This document shows, piece by piece, positions 1 to 5,222 of a stretch of 5,397 bases of DNA (its first letter is position 1; every line of letters begins with the position of its first letter). The position numbers were made by a program, and so were the translations under genes. The notes beneath the pieces are model-generated. The model was not told the origin of the DNA and did not search any database. It worked only from the letters and a program-made list of their open reading frames with translations. The stretch is taken from assembly GCA_903930035.1 (NCBI GenBank), contig CAIYXG010000463.1, forward strand, positions 1 through 5,397. The letters are read 5' to 3'. This DNA comes from an uncultured Actinomycetes bacterium (lineage in GTDB: Bacteria; Actinomycetota; Acidimicrobiia; Acidimicrobiales; Microtrichaceae).

Positions 1-610
1 CGGACACGCCCTCGGCCGACAGCAGCTCGGCGCCGAGCAGCAGGAACAGCGCCGCGGCGTCCACCGTGCGGCCCACCAGGCCGAACCGTGCGCGCAGCGC
101 GGCGCGGAGCGCCGCCGGCCGGGCGACGTCGGCCGACAGCGGCGACAGGAACGGCGGGTTGCCGACCACCAGGTCGGCGCCGTGGGGCACCACCGAGCGC
201 CACTCGTCCACCGGCCGGACGAGCGCGTCGCCGACCAGCACGGGCACGCGGACCGACCGTGCCGGGAGTCCGTGCCCGGCGGCCCACTGCACGAGTGCCC
301 GGCGGGCCACTGCGGCACCGGCCGGGTCGAGCTCGGCGCCGCACAGGACGCCGCCGACCACCTGGTCGGGGGCCATGCCGCGGTCCACCAGGGCGTCGGC
401 CGCGGCGAGCAGGAACGCCCCGCCGCCGCACGACGGGTCCAGCACGGTCGACGGCAGCCGGCCCGTGGAGGAGGCGAGCTCGTCGAGCGCCAGGTCGACC
501 AGCGCCCGGGCCAGGTCCGCCGGCGTCTGGTGCACGCCGCGGGCCCGGCGGTCGGCGGGGGCCAGGCCGCGCTCGTACGCGTCGACCAGCGCTCGGGGGG
601 CGGGGCTCAC
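1..610 (-). CDS. N6-adenine DNA methyltransferase, N-terminal part (truncated by window edge)
   Basis: The frame is open from a GTG at 610 to the left edge, giving 203 residues with no stop, so the C-terminus is missing. The SAM-dependent N6-adenine methylase motifs occur in gamma-class order. They are a motif X-like GVHQTP (25-30), motif I DPSCGGGAFL (58-67), an acidic motif II around GAELDP (91-96), GDAL (127-130), and the catalytic motif IV NPPF (151-154) after ADLVV. Such enzymes transfer a methyl group from SAM to adenine N6 in DNA. NPPF flips out and binds the target base. The target-recognition domain should follow and is outside the window. No other in-frame ATG, GTG or TTG exists between the GTG and the helicase stop, so the start is well fixed, although no convincing Shine-Dalgarno site precedes it. 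Codon use matches the neighbours, so there is no sign of recent transfer. It could be an orphan methylase or part of a restriction or phage-defence locus; the visible part cannot decide. The family call is firm and the biological role is open. Confidence 0.9.
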   Translation of the reverse strand, partial: MSPAPRALVDAYERGLAPADRRARGVHQTPADLARALVDLALDELASSTGRLPSTVLDPSCGGGAFLLAAADALVDRGMAPDQVVGGVLCGAELDPAGAAVARRALVQWAAGHGLPARSVRVPVLVGDALVRPVDEWRSVVPHGADLVVGNPPFLSPLSADVARPAALRAALRARFGLVGRTVDAAALFLLLGAELLSAEGVS

Positions 611-616
611 CCCGCC

Positions 617-622
617 ATTCTG
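617..622 (-). promoter_or_regulatory. Possible -10 element for the methyltransferase gene
   Basis: The minus strand reads CAGAAT six nucleotides before the GTG start at 610 and downstream of the hairpin at 636-656. It matches TATAAT at four of six positions, and its placement would give a leaderless or nearly leaderless transcript. I see no good -35 box. This is a weak inference, supported mainly by the need for a promoter if the hairpin ends the helicase transcript. Confidence 0.22.
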
Positions 623-635
623 ACCAGTACCGGGC

Positions 636-656
636 GCCGCAGGACGGACCTGCGGC
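636..656 (-). terminator. Hairpin after the helicase gene, probable terminator without a U tract
   Basis: A perfect 8-bp inverted repeat, GCCGCAGG (636-643) and CCTGCGGC (649-656), encloses a 5-nt loop. It starts 3 nt after the helicase stop codon on the minus strand. No T run follows, so it is not a classical intrinsic terminator. GC-rich actinobacteria often have such hairpins directly after stop codons, where they may end transcription or protect the 3' end. It lies wholly in the 49-nt gap before the methyltransferase gene. Confidence 0.5.
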
Positions 657-659
657 CGG

Positions 660-1820
660 TCAGTCGGCGGTCGGGTCCCAGGCCACCAGGTCGGCCAGCC
701 GGGGGTCGTTCGAGAACATCTCGACGATCGGCAGGTCCAGGCCCAGACGCTTCTGCATGCGCCGCACCTCGAGCTCCTGGTTCCAGAGCACGAGCGACAC
801 CACCAGGCCCTTCTCCCCCGCCCGCGCCGTCCGGCCCGAGCGGTGGAGGTAGGTCTTGTGGTCCGACGGCGGGTCGTAGTGGATCACCACGTCGACGTCG
901 TCCACGTGGATGCCCCGCGCCGCGACGTCGGTGGCGACGAGCGCGGTGAGCTTGTCGTGCGAGAAGTTGGCGAGCGCCTTCTCCCGCAGGTTCTGGCGCA
1001 GGTCGCCGTGGATGGCCGCGGCCGCGACGTCGAGGTCCTCGAGCTTGCCCGCCACCCGGTCCGCACCGTGCTTGGTGGCGCTGAACACCATGGCCTTGTG
1101 GTGGGCCTTGATGATGGCGGCCGCCACCTTCGCCTTGTCCATCTCGTGGACCAGGACGAACCGGTGCGTCATCTGCTCCACGGTGACGCCCTTGGAGGCG
1201 ACCTCGTGGCGGGTCGGGTCGGTCTGGTAGCGGCGCACCAGGCTGTCGACCACGCCGTCGAGGGTGGCCGAGAACAGCAGGGTCTGGTGGGTGCCCTCGA
1301 CGTTGCGGAGGATCCACTCGACCTGCGGCAGGAACCCCATGTCGGCCATGCGGTCCGCCTCGTCGATCACGACGTGTGAGACGTCGGCCACCGTCAGGTC
1401 GCCCCGCTCGATCAGGTCGATCGCCCGGCCGGGCGTGCAGACGGCCAGCTCGACGCCGTCCTTGAGCTGCTTGATCTGCTTCTCGATCGGGTCGCCGCCG
1501 TAGATGGCCGCGACGCGCACGCCCCGGGCCATCGCCATCGGCAGCAGCTCGTCGCGGACCTGGGTCGCCAGCTCCCGGGTCGGGACCAGCGCGAGGCCCG
1601 TCGGGCGGCCCGGCCTGGCCTTCGGCAGCAGCTGCAGGAGCGGGAGGCCGAAGGCGAGCGTCTTGCCCGACCCCGTCTTTGCCTTTCCGCAGACGTCCCG
1701 ACCGGCGAGGATGTCGGGGATGGTCATGGTCTGGATGGCGAAGGACTCCGTGATGCCCTTCTCGGCGAGGGCGTGGCACAGGTCGGGGGCCACTCCCAGC
1801 TGTTCAAATGTGGTGCTCAT
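660..1820 (-). CDS. DEAD-box ATP-dependent RNA helicase (RhlE-like)
   Basis: This is a complete 386-residue DEAD-box helicase core, which unwinds RNA duplexes using ATP in the cytoplasm (ribosome assembly, RNA turnover or cold adaptation in related proteins). All the core motifs can be read: Q motif F5...Q30, Walker A AKTGSGKT (47-54), PTREL (80-84), GG (108-109), TPGR (129-132), DEAD (153-156), SAT (184-186), the motif IV region MVFSATK (244-250), HGD (271-273), the ATDVAARG motif V (296-303) and the HRSGRTAR motif VI (326-333). The C-terminal extension is only about 45 residues and lacks an Arg/Gly-rich or RNA-binding tail, so this is a minimal helicase. I chose ATG 1820 because the Q-motif Phe follows at position 5 and a GAGG sequence precedes it. 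An in-frame TTG at 1850 would add ten residues, but it overlaps the likely -10 box. The first codons are unusually A/T-rich, as is common at translation starts. The gene is divergent from the PhyH gene. The exact paralogue (RhlE, DeaD or other) is uncertain. Confidence 0.95.
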   Translation of the reverse strand: MSTTFEQLGVAPDLCHALAEKGITESFAIQTMTIPDILAGRDVCGKAKTGSGKTLAFGLPLLQLLPKARPGRPTGLALVPTRELATQVRDELLPMAMARGVRVAAIYGGDPIEKQIKQLKDGVELAVCTPGRAIDLIERGDLTVADVSHVVIDEADRMADMGFLPQVEWILRNVEGTHQTLLFSATLDGVVDSLVRRYQTDPTRHEVASKGVTVEQMTHRFVLVHEMDKAKVAAAIIKAHHKAMVFSATKHGADRVAGKLEDLDVAAAAIHGDLRQNLREKALANFSHDKLTALVATDVAARGIHVDDVDVVIHYDPPSDHKTYLHRSGRTARAGEKGLVVSLVLWNQELEVRRMQKRLGLDLPIVEMFSNDPRLADLVAWDPTAD

Positions 1821-1821
1821 G

Positions 1822-1829
1822 TCCTCTTC
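1822..1829 (-). promoter_or_regulatory. Short-spaced Shine-Dalgarno site of the helicase gene
   Basis: The minus strand reads GAAGAGGA, then C, then ATG at 1820. The GAGG core is only 2 nt from the ATG, which is shorter than usual. It is still the only purine-rich stretch suitably placed near a start in this frame, so it favours ATG 1820 over TTG 1850. Confidence 0.4.
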
Positions 1830-1841
1830 GGATCTCTGGAA

Positions 1842-1860
1842 ACGGGGCAAGGGTACCCGT
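1842..1860. repeat. Inverted repeat in the divergent intergenic region
   Basis: ACGGG (1842-1846) and CCCGT (1856-1860) form a 5-bp inverted repeat around a 9-nt centre. The right half also belongs to the palindrome GGGTACCC (1851-1858). It sits between the divergent helicase and PhyH genes, where an operator could act on both. Short GC repeats are common by chance in such DNA, so a regulatory role is speculative. Confidence 0.25.
1850..1855 (-). promoter_or_regulatory. Possible -10 box of the helicase gene (TACCCT)
   Basis: On the minus strand TACCCT fits the actinobacterial TANNNT -10 pattern. Transcription would start near 1843, giving a leader of about 23 nt that contains the GAGG site before ATG 1820. 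No clear -35 hexamer is visible 16-18 nt upstream. The same hexamer precedes the lipoprotein gene at 5223-5228. The box lies in the loop of an ACGGG/CCCGT inverted repeat (1842-1860). Confidence 0.35.
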
Positions 1861-1887
1861 CACCGGGCCCCGGCCGCAGTTCCGGGC

Positions 1888-1892
1888 GGAGG
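1888..1892 (+). promoter_or_regulatory. Shine-Dalgarno site of the PhyH-type gene
   Basis: GGAGG lies 6 nt before the ATG at 1899, which is ideal spacing. It fixes the start against an upstream in-frame ATG at 1773 that lies inside the helicase gene on the other strand. Confidence 0.8.
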
Positions 1893-1898
1893 TGCACG

Positions 1899-2711
1899 AT
1901 GACCCGCACGACCCAGGACCACCTGGACGAGATCGCCGCGCAGGGCTTCACGGTGCTGGAGCGGGTCGTGCCCGACGACCTGTGCGACGACCTGCTCGCC
2001 GACCTCTCGCGGCTCGAGCGCGAGCTGGGCGCCGCCCCCGCCGACAACTCGTTCGAGGGCCGCCGCACGACCCGCGTCTACAACCTCCTGGCCCACGGCG
2101 GCCGGTGGCCGGAGGTGCCGGTGCTCGACCCGGTGCTCGCCGTGGTCGACGGCGTCCTGGACGACGGCTGCCTGGTCTCGAGCCTCTCGTCGGTGCGGAT
2201 CGGGCCGGGCGAGTCGGCGCAGCCGGTCCACTCCGACGACCAGCTCTACCCCGTCGTGGACCCCGACCCGCCGGTGGTCTGCAACACCATGTGGGCCCTC
2301 ACCGACTTCACGGCCGACAACGGTGCCACCCGGCTGGTCCCCGGCAGCCACCGCGGCCCCAAGCCCGAGTACGGCGGGCGCTACGAGACGGTGCCGGCCG
2401 AGATGCCCCGGGGCAGCGTGCTGGTGTGGCACGGGCGGCTGTGGCACGGCGGCGGGGCCAACACGACCGGCCAGGACCGGGTGGGCATCGCCATGAACTA
2501 CTGCGCAGGCTGGGTCCGCCAGCAGGAGAACCAGCAGCTCGGCGTCCCGCCGGCGACCGTCGCGGCCTTTGGCCCCCGGCTGCGCCGGCTCATGGGGTAC
2601 GGCGTGTACCTGGGTCTGATCGGCCACGTCGACAAGCGGTCCGCCGAGCAGGTCCTGCTGCCGCCGCAGGACGGGTCCCCGGACGACGGCATCGTCTGGG
2701 ACGCCACGTGA
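1899..2711 (+). CDS. Phytanoyl-CoA dioxygenase (PhyH) family Fe(II)/2-oxoglutarate oxygenase
   Basis: The product has 270 residues, the usual size for a PhyH-family non-haem iron oxygenase. These enzymes couple decarboxylation of 2-oxoglutarate to hydroxylation, or sometimes halogenation or desaturation, of a small molecule. Visible features are an N-terminal helix with QGFTVLERVVPDD (15-27), typical of the family; the iron-binding HSD triad start (H111, D113); the NGATRLVPGSH strand-turn (141-151); and a distal His in LWHGGG (H183). R194, eleven residues later, probably binds the 2-oxoglutarate carboxylate. The Asp in HxD argues for hydroxylation rather than halogenation, since halogenases have Gly or Ala there. 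There is no signal peptide, so it is cytoplasmic. Its stop overlaps the GTG of the serine hydrolase gene, so the two are very likely made together. The substrate cannot be read from the sequence. The family assignment is firm. Confidence 0.93.
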   Translation: MTRTTQDHLDEIAAQGFTVLERVVPDDLCDDLLADLSRLERELGAAPADNSFEGRRTTRVYNLLAHGGRWPEVPVLDPVLAVVDGVLDDGCLVSSLSSVRIGPGESAQPVHSDDQLYPVVDPDPPVVCNTMWALTDFTADNGATRLVPGSHRGPKPEYGGRYETVPAEMPRGSVLVWHGRLWHGGGANTTGQDRVGIAMNYCAGWVRQQENQQLGVPPATVAAFGPRLRRLMGYGVYLGLIGHVDKRSAEQVLLPPQDGSPDDGIVWDAT

Positions 2712-3532
2712 CCGGCACCGCCGGCGGGCCGCTCGACGACGTCCTGGCGTGGGGCACCCCGTTCGCCGCGGCCGGCGTCCAGCGGGCCGGCCGGACGGTG
2801 GCGGCAGTCGGCGACACCGGGCACGCCGTGCGGGTCGCGTCGGTCACCAAGCTGCTCACGGCGTGGGCCGTGCTGGTCGCCGTCGAGGAGGGTGCCGTCG
2901 CGCTCGACGACCCGGTGGGCCAGGACGGGTGCACGCTCGGCCTGCTGCTGTGCCACGCCGGCGGCTACGACTTCGACACCCCGCGGGCCGTCGCGCCGCC
3001 CGCCACCCGGCGCATCTACTCCAACACCGGGTACGAGCTGGCCGCGGCGCACGTCGCCGGCGCCACCGGGTTCGCCTTTGCCGAGTACCTGGCCGAGGCG
3101 GTGCTGGCGCCGCTCGGCATGGCGGCGAGCGGACTGCGCGGCTCCCCCGCAGCCGACCTGTGGTCCTCGGTCGACGACCTGCTGCGCTTCGCCGCCGAGG
3201 TCCGGACGCCCACGCTGCTCGACGGCTCGACGGCCGCCGCCTTCCGCACCGTGCACCTGCCGCACCTGGCCGGCGTGCTGCCCGGGTGGGGCCGGTTCGA
3301 CCCGCTGCCCTGGGGCTACGGGCCCGAGGTCCGCGGCACGAAGGACCCGAGCTGGATGGGTGCCACCGCACCCGCGGACTGCGTGGGCCACTTCGGCGGG
3401 TCGGGCTCGCTGCTGTGGGTGGACCTCCACGCCGACGTGGCGGCAGTGGTGCTGACCGACCACGAGTTCGGCGGCTGGGCCATGGCCGCCTGGCCGGAGT
3501 GGTCCGACCGCGTGCGGGCCGCCTACTCCTGA
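2708..3532 (+). CDS. Compact serine hydrolase of the beta-lactamase/PBP-like fold
   Basis: The product has 274 residues and belongs to the class C beta-lactamase-related family (esterases, D-aminopeptidases, transesterases, penicillin-binding relatives). The three active-site boxes are present: SVTK (45-48, nucleophile S45 and general base K48), YSN (104-106, second base Y104), and HFGGSG (228-233) in the place of the KTG/HxG box. LLLCHAGGY (79-87) matches the LLtHtSGl region of the family. The start is GTG 2708, whose last two bases begin the TGA stop of the upstream gene (GTGA overlap). No good Shine-Dalgarno site is seen, so translation probably depends on coupling. It is shorter than the usual 330-400 residues, with only about 56 residues between the first two boxes, and it lacks a signal peptide or lipobox. 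A cytoplasmic esterase or amidase acting on a small molecule fits better than a cell-wall enzyme or a resistance beta-lactamase. The substrate is unknown. Its 3' end overlaps lgt on the other strand. Confidence 0.9.
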   Translation: MTGTAGGPLDDVLAWGTPFAAAGVQRAGRTVAAVGDTGHAVRVASVTKLLTAWAVLVAVEEGAVALDDPVGQDGCTLGLLLCHAGGYDFDTPRAVAPPATRRIYSNTGYELAAAHVAGATGFAFAEYLAEAVLAPLGMAASGLRGSPAADLWSSVDDLLRFAAEVRTPTLLDGSTAAAFRTVHLPHLAGVLPGWGRFDPLPWGYGPEVRGTKDPSWMGATAPADCVGHFGGSGSLLWVDLHADVAAVVLTDHEFGGWAMAAWPEWSDRVRAAYS

Positions 3533-4515
3533 CCCCCTGCGGGGTCCGGGCCGTCCGGGACGTCGGGGACGTCGGTCGGCGCCCGTCCCTCCGGCGCGGC
3601 CGACCCGTCCGGCGGGGCGGCACGCCCGGCCGCCGCACCCTCGGCGACGGGGCCGGGACCGGCGGCGAACTGGCGCGGGTTGCCCCCGGCCCGCAGCTCC
3701 GCCGTGGCCGCGCGGTCCACCGGCGAGCCGCCCCAGAACAGCCACACGAGCCCGGCCAGCAGGATCACCGACGAGACCCAGGTGTTGACCCGGAGGCCCA
3801 GGAGCCGGGAGGCGGTGTCGCTCCGCATGAGCTCCACCCAGAAGCGGCCGACGCCGTAGCCGACCATGTAGACGGGGAACCAGCGGCCGGGCTTCAGCAC
3901 GACCTTCTTCCCCGCCCAGACGATGAGGCCGGCGAGCCCCAGGTTCCAGAGCGCCTCGTAGGCGAAGGTCGGGTGGAACGTCGTGGACGCGGCGTACTTG
4001 ACCGGCCGGAACGGGACGTCGACCTCGAGGCCCCACGGCAGCTGGGTCGGCCGGCCGAAGAGCTCCTGGTTGAAGTAGTTCCCGAGCCGGCCGATCGCCT
4101 GCGCCACCGGGATCGCCGGCGCCGCTGCGTCCAGGCCGAGCGGGACGTCCACCTTCAGGCGGCGGGCCATCAGGATGCCGGCGAGCGTGCCGAGCAGGAT
4201 CCCGCCGGGGATCCCGAGGCCGCCCTTCCAGATCAAGAACGCGTCGGGCCACCAGCGGCCGCCCGAGTAGAGCCGGCTCCAGTCGGTGACGACGTGGTAG
4301 ATCCGGGTGCCGATCAGCCCGGCCGGGACGGCGACGAGGGCGATCGTGGTCATGTCCTCGGGGTCGCCGCCCATGGCCGCCCACCGGCGGCGGAAGATGG
4401 CGACCGCCGCGAGCACGCCCAGCGCGATGCACAGGCCGTAGAGGCGGAAGTTCAGGGGGCCGAGCGCCAGGTCCTGGAACGGCGGGGCCGGCAACGCGGC
4501 AACGAGATGGGTCAC
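3523..4515 (-). CDS. lgt: Prolipoprotein diacylglyceryl transferase
   Basis: This 330-residue integral membrane enzyme transfers diacylglycerol from phosphatidylglycerol to the lipobox cysteine of prolipoproteins, the first step of bacterial lipoprotein maturation. The Lgt signature GRLGNYFNQELFGR is at 142-155, with R143 and N146 at the same numbers as the essential residues recalled for E. coli Lgt. Other family marks are LYGL (25-28), AGLIGTRIYHV (65-75), GGLGIPGG (98-105), HPTFAYE (181-187) and GVGRFWVE (221-228). Several hydrophobic stretches (about 25-41, 57-75, 100-117, 185-202, 213-229, 246-262) fit its multi-pass topology. Position 103 is Pro where E. coli has His, apparently normal for actinobacterial forms. 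Residues from about 263 to the end form a Pro/Ala/Gly/Asp-rich cytoplasmic-type tail, also seen in mycobacterial Lgt. The start is GTG 4515, with GGAG 5 nt before it. It lies 22 nt after the lipoprotein gene, so they are probably co-transcribed. It overlaps the convergent serine hydrolase gene by 10 nt at its stop. Confidence 0.97.
   Translation of the reverse strand: MTHLVAALPAPPFQDLALGPLNFRLYGLCIALGVLAAVAIFRRRWAAMGGDPEDMTTIALVAVPAGLIGTRIYHVVTDWSRLYSGGRWWPDAFLIWKGGLGIPGGILLGTLAGILMARRLKVDVPLGLDAAAPAIPVAQAIGRLGNYFNQELFGRPTQLPWGLEVDVPFRPVKYAASTTFHPTFAYEALWNLGLAGLIVWAGKKVVLKPGRWFPVYMVGYGVGRFWVELMRSDTASRLLGLRVNTWVSSVILLAGLVWLFWGGSPVDRAATAELRAGGNPRQFAAGPGPVAEGAAAGRAAPPDGSAAPEGRAPTDVPDVPDGPDPAGGQE
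3531..3546 (+). terminator. Hairpin at the end of the serine hydrolase gene
   Basis: GACCCC (3531-3536) and GGGGTC (3541-3546) form a perfect 6-bp stem with a CTGC loop. It begins within the TGA stop of the serine hydrolase gene. No T run follows. The hairpin lies inside the last codons of the convergent lgt gene, so it would be transcribed from both sides. It may act as a two-way terminator of the U-less type, or it may be a chance repeat. Confidence 0.33.
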
Positions 4516-4520
4516 GGGTG

Positions 4521-4524
4521 CTCC
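4521..4524 (-). promoter_or_regulatory. Shine-Dalgarno site of lgt
   Basis: GGAG on the minus strand lies 5 nt before the GTG at 4515 and supports that start. It sits just downstream of the hairpin at 4531-4549, in the short gap after the lipoprotein stop. Confidence 0.65.
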
Positions 4525-4530
4525 AGACCG

Positions 4531-4549
4531 GCCGGCGTCAGCCGCCGGC
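4531..4549 (-). other. Hairpin spanning the lipoprotein stop codon, before lgt
   Basis: On the minus strand GCCGGCG and CGCCGGC form a perfect 7-bp stem with a 5-nt loop that contains the TGA stop (4540-4538). It ends 6 nt before the lgt Shine-Dalgarno site. It could cause partial termination, RNA processing or translational control between lipoprotein and lgt. Chance is also possible, because short GC inverted repeats are frequent in this composition. Confidence 0.35.
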
Positions 4550-5215
4550 GACTGTCTCGGGGACCGCGGTCGTCGTGGTCGACGGACGGAGGGTCCAGTT
4601 GAACGAGGAGTCGGCGACGCAGACGTCGGCGTAGGACAGGACGGCGGAGGCCAGGCCGCCGTTCTCCCCGCCGAACACGTCCACCGGCTCGCGGAACGCC
4701 CAGGCCGTCACGAACGGCGCGAGCTGGCCGCCCTGCTCCAGCCCGCGGGCGACGCACGCGGCCGCCTTGCCGGGCAGCAGGTTGTTGCCGGCGAGGAGCG
4801 ACCCGACGGCCTGCTCCACGTCGACGCACGACGACATCGCCGTGGCCACGGTCGAGCGCTCGGTGCTCGAGAGGTCGAGCCGGTTCAGCGCAGTCGCCGG
4901 GTCGCCGGGCCGGTAGCCCAGGTCCACCAGCCGGTCGGCGCCGAGCGCCGTCACCACCTTCGTGGCGGCACAGCGCGCCTGGCGGGCGGGCGGCACCCAG
5001 AGGTCGATGCCCGGGGGTGCCTGGGTGAGGTCGTAGACCAGTCCGTCCACCGCCATGGCGTCGGTGACCCTGCCCGACGACGGGAAGGTCGGGGCCGGGG
5101 CGTCCCGGCCCTCGGGGTCGAGCTCCTTGAGCGGACCCTTGGTCTGCGGGATGCACGCACCGGCCAGTACCGCCGCCAGGACGGCGACGAGGAGCAGGAC
5201 GGCCGGACGACGCAC
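4538..5215 (-). CDS. Predicted lipoprotein with two cysteine-bracketed helical repeats
   Basis: I do not recognise a named family. From GTG 5215 the product has 225 residues and starts MRRPAVLLL, followed by a hydrophobic stretch and a lipobox-like LAGAC ending at C21. This is a compact type II (lipoprotein) signal peptide. The position -3 residue is Ala, which is allowed but less common than Leu. The mature part has a polar linker (22-50) and two regions of similar layout: C82 to C130 (48 apart) and C154 to C199 (45 apart). Each opens with CxA or CVA and closes with CV, and is helix-like in between. It ends with a Thr-rich tail (TTTT at 213-216). The paired cysteines suggest two disulfides outside the membrane. 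An in-frame ATG at 5266, 2 nt after the previous stop, would give a 17-residue longer N-terminus. The GTG fits the signal peptide better and has a -10-like box 7 nt before it. It is followed by lgt, the enzyme that would lipidate C21. Confidence 0.8.
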   Translation of the reverse strand: MRRPAVLLLVAVLAAVLAGACIPQTKGPLKELDPEGRDAPAPTFPSSGRVTDAMAVDGLVYDLTQAPPGIDLWVPPARQARCAATKVVTALGADRLVDLGYRPGDPATALNRLDLSSTERSTVATAMSSCVDVEQAVGSLLAGNNLLPGKAAACVARGLEQGGQLAPFVTAWAFREPVDVFGGENGGLASAVLSYADVCVADSSFNWTLRPSTTTTAVPETVAGG

Positions 5216-5222
5216 GCTGCCG

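Noticed and set aside
66..949. Three overlapping plus-strand open frames at the left end
   Set aside because: They are shadows of the minus-strand methyltransferase and the helicase 3' end. Their translations are Arg/Pro/Ser/Ala-rich, with no domain.
843..1379. Plus-strand open frame rich in Val, His and Asp, antisense to the helicase
   Set aside because: The composition is that expected from the reverse complement of the helicase codons; no start signal or motif.
607..1779. Long open minus-strand frame (about 390 codons) overlapping the helicase
   Set aside because: It is a +1/-1 shadow of the helicase with Arg/Pro/Gly-rich sequence and no domain. The helicase frame carries all DEAD-box motifs.
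1821..1850. TTG start for the helicase adding ten residues
   Set aside because: The TTG overlaps the likely -10 box and has no ribosome site. The added residues precede the Q motif without adding family similarity.
1773..1898. Upstream in-frame ATG that would extend the oxygenase by 42 residues
   Set aside because: The extension lies in the helicase gene and intergenic region and has no family similarity. GGAGG is ideally placed for ATG 1899.
2708..3532. Antibiotic-resistance beta-lactamase
   Set aside because: There is no export signal, the boxes fit the broad esterase/peptidase group of the fold, and no resistance or mobile context is present.
2498..4432. Open minus-strand frame of about 644 codons across the oxygenase, hydrolase and lgt
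   Set aside because: Its translation is Arg/Gly/Pro-rich low complexity, typical of non-coding frames in GC-rich DNA. It crosses three well-supported genes in other frames.
2749..4602. Open plus-strand frame of about 617 codons antisense to lgt
   Set aside because: No recognisable motif and biased Arg/Gly/Ala composition; lgt on the other strand is certain.
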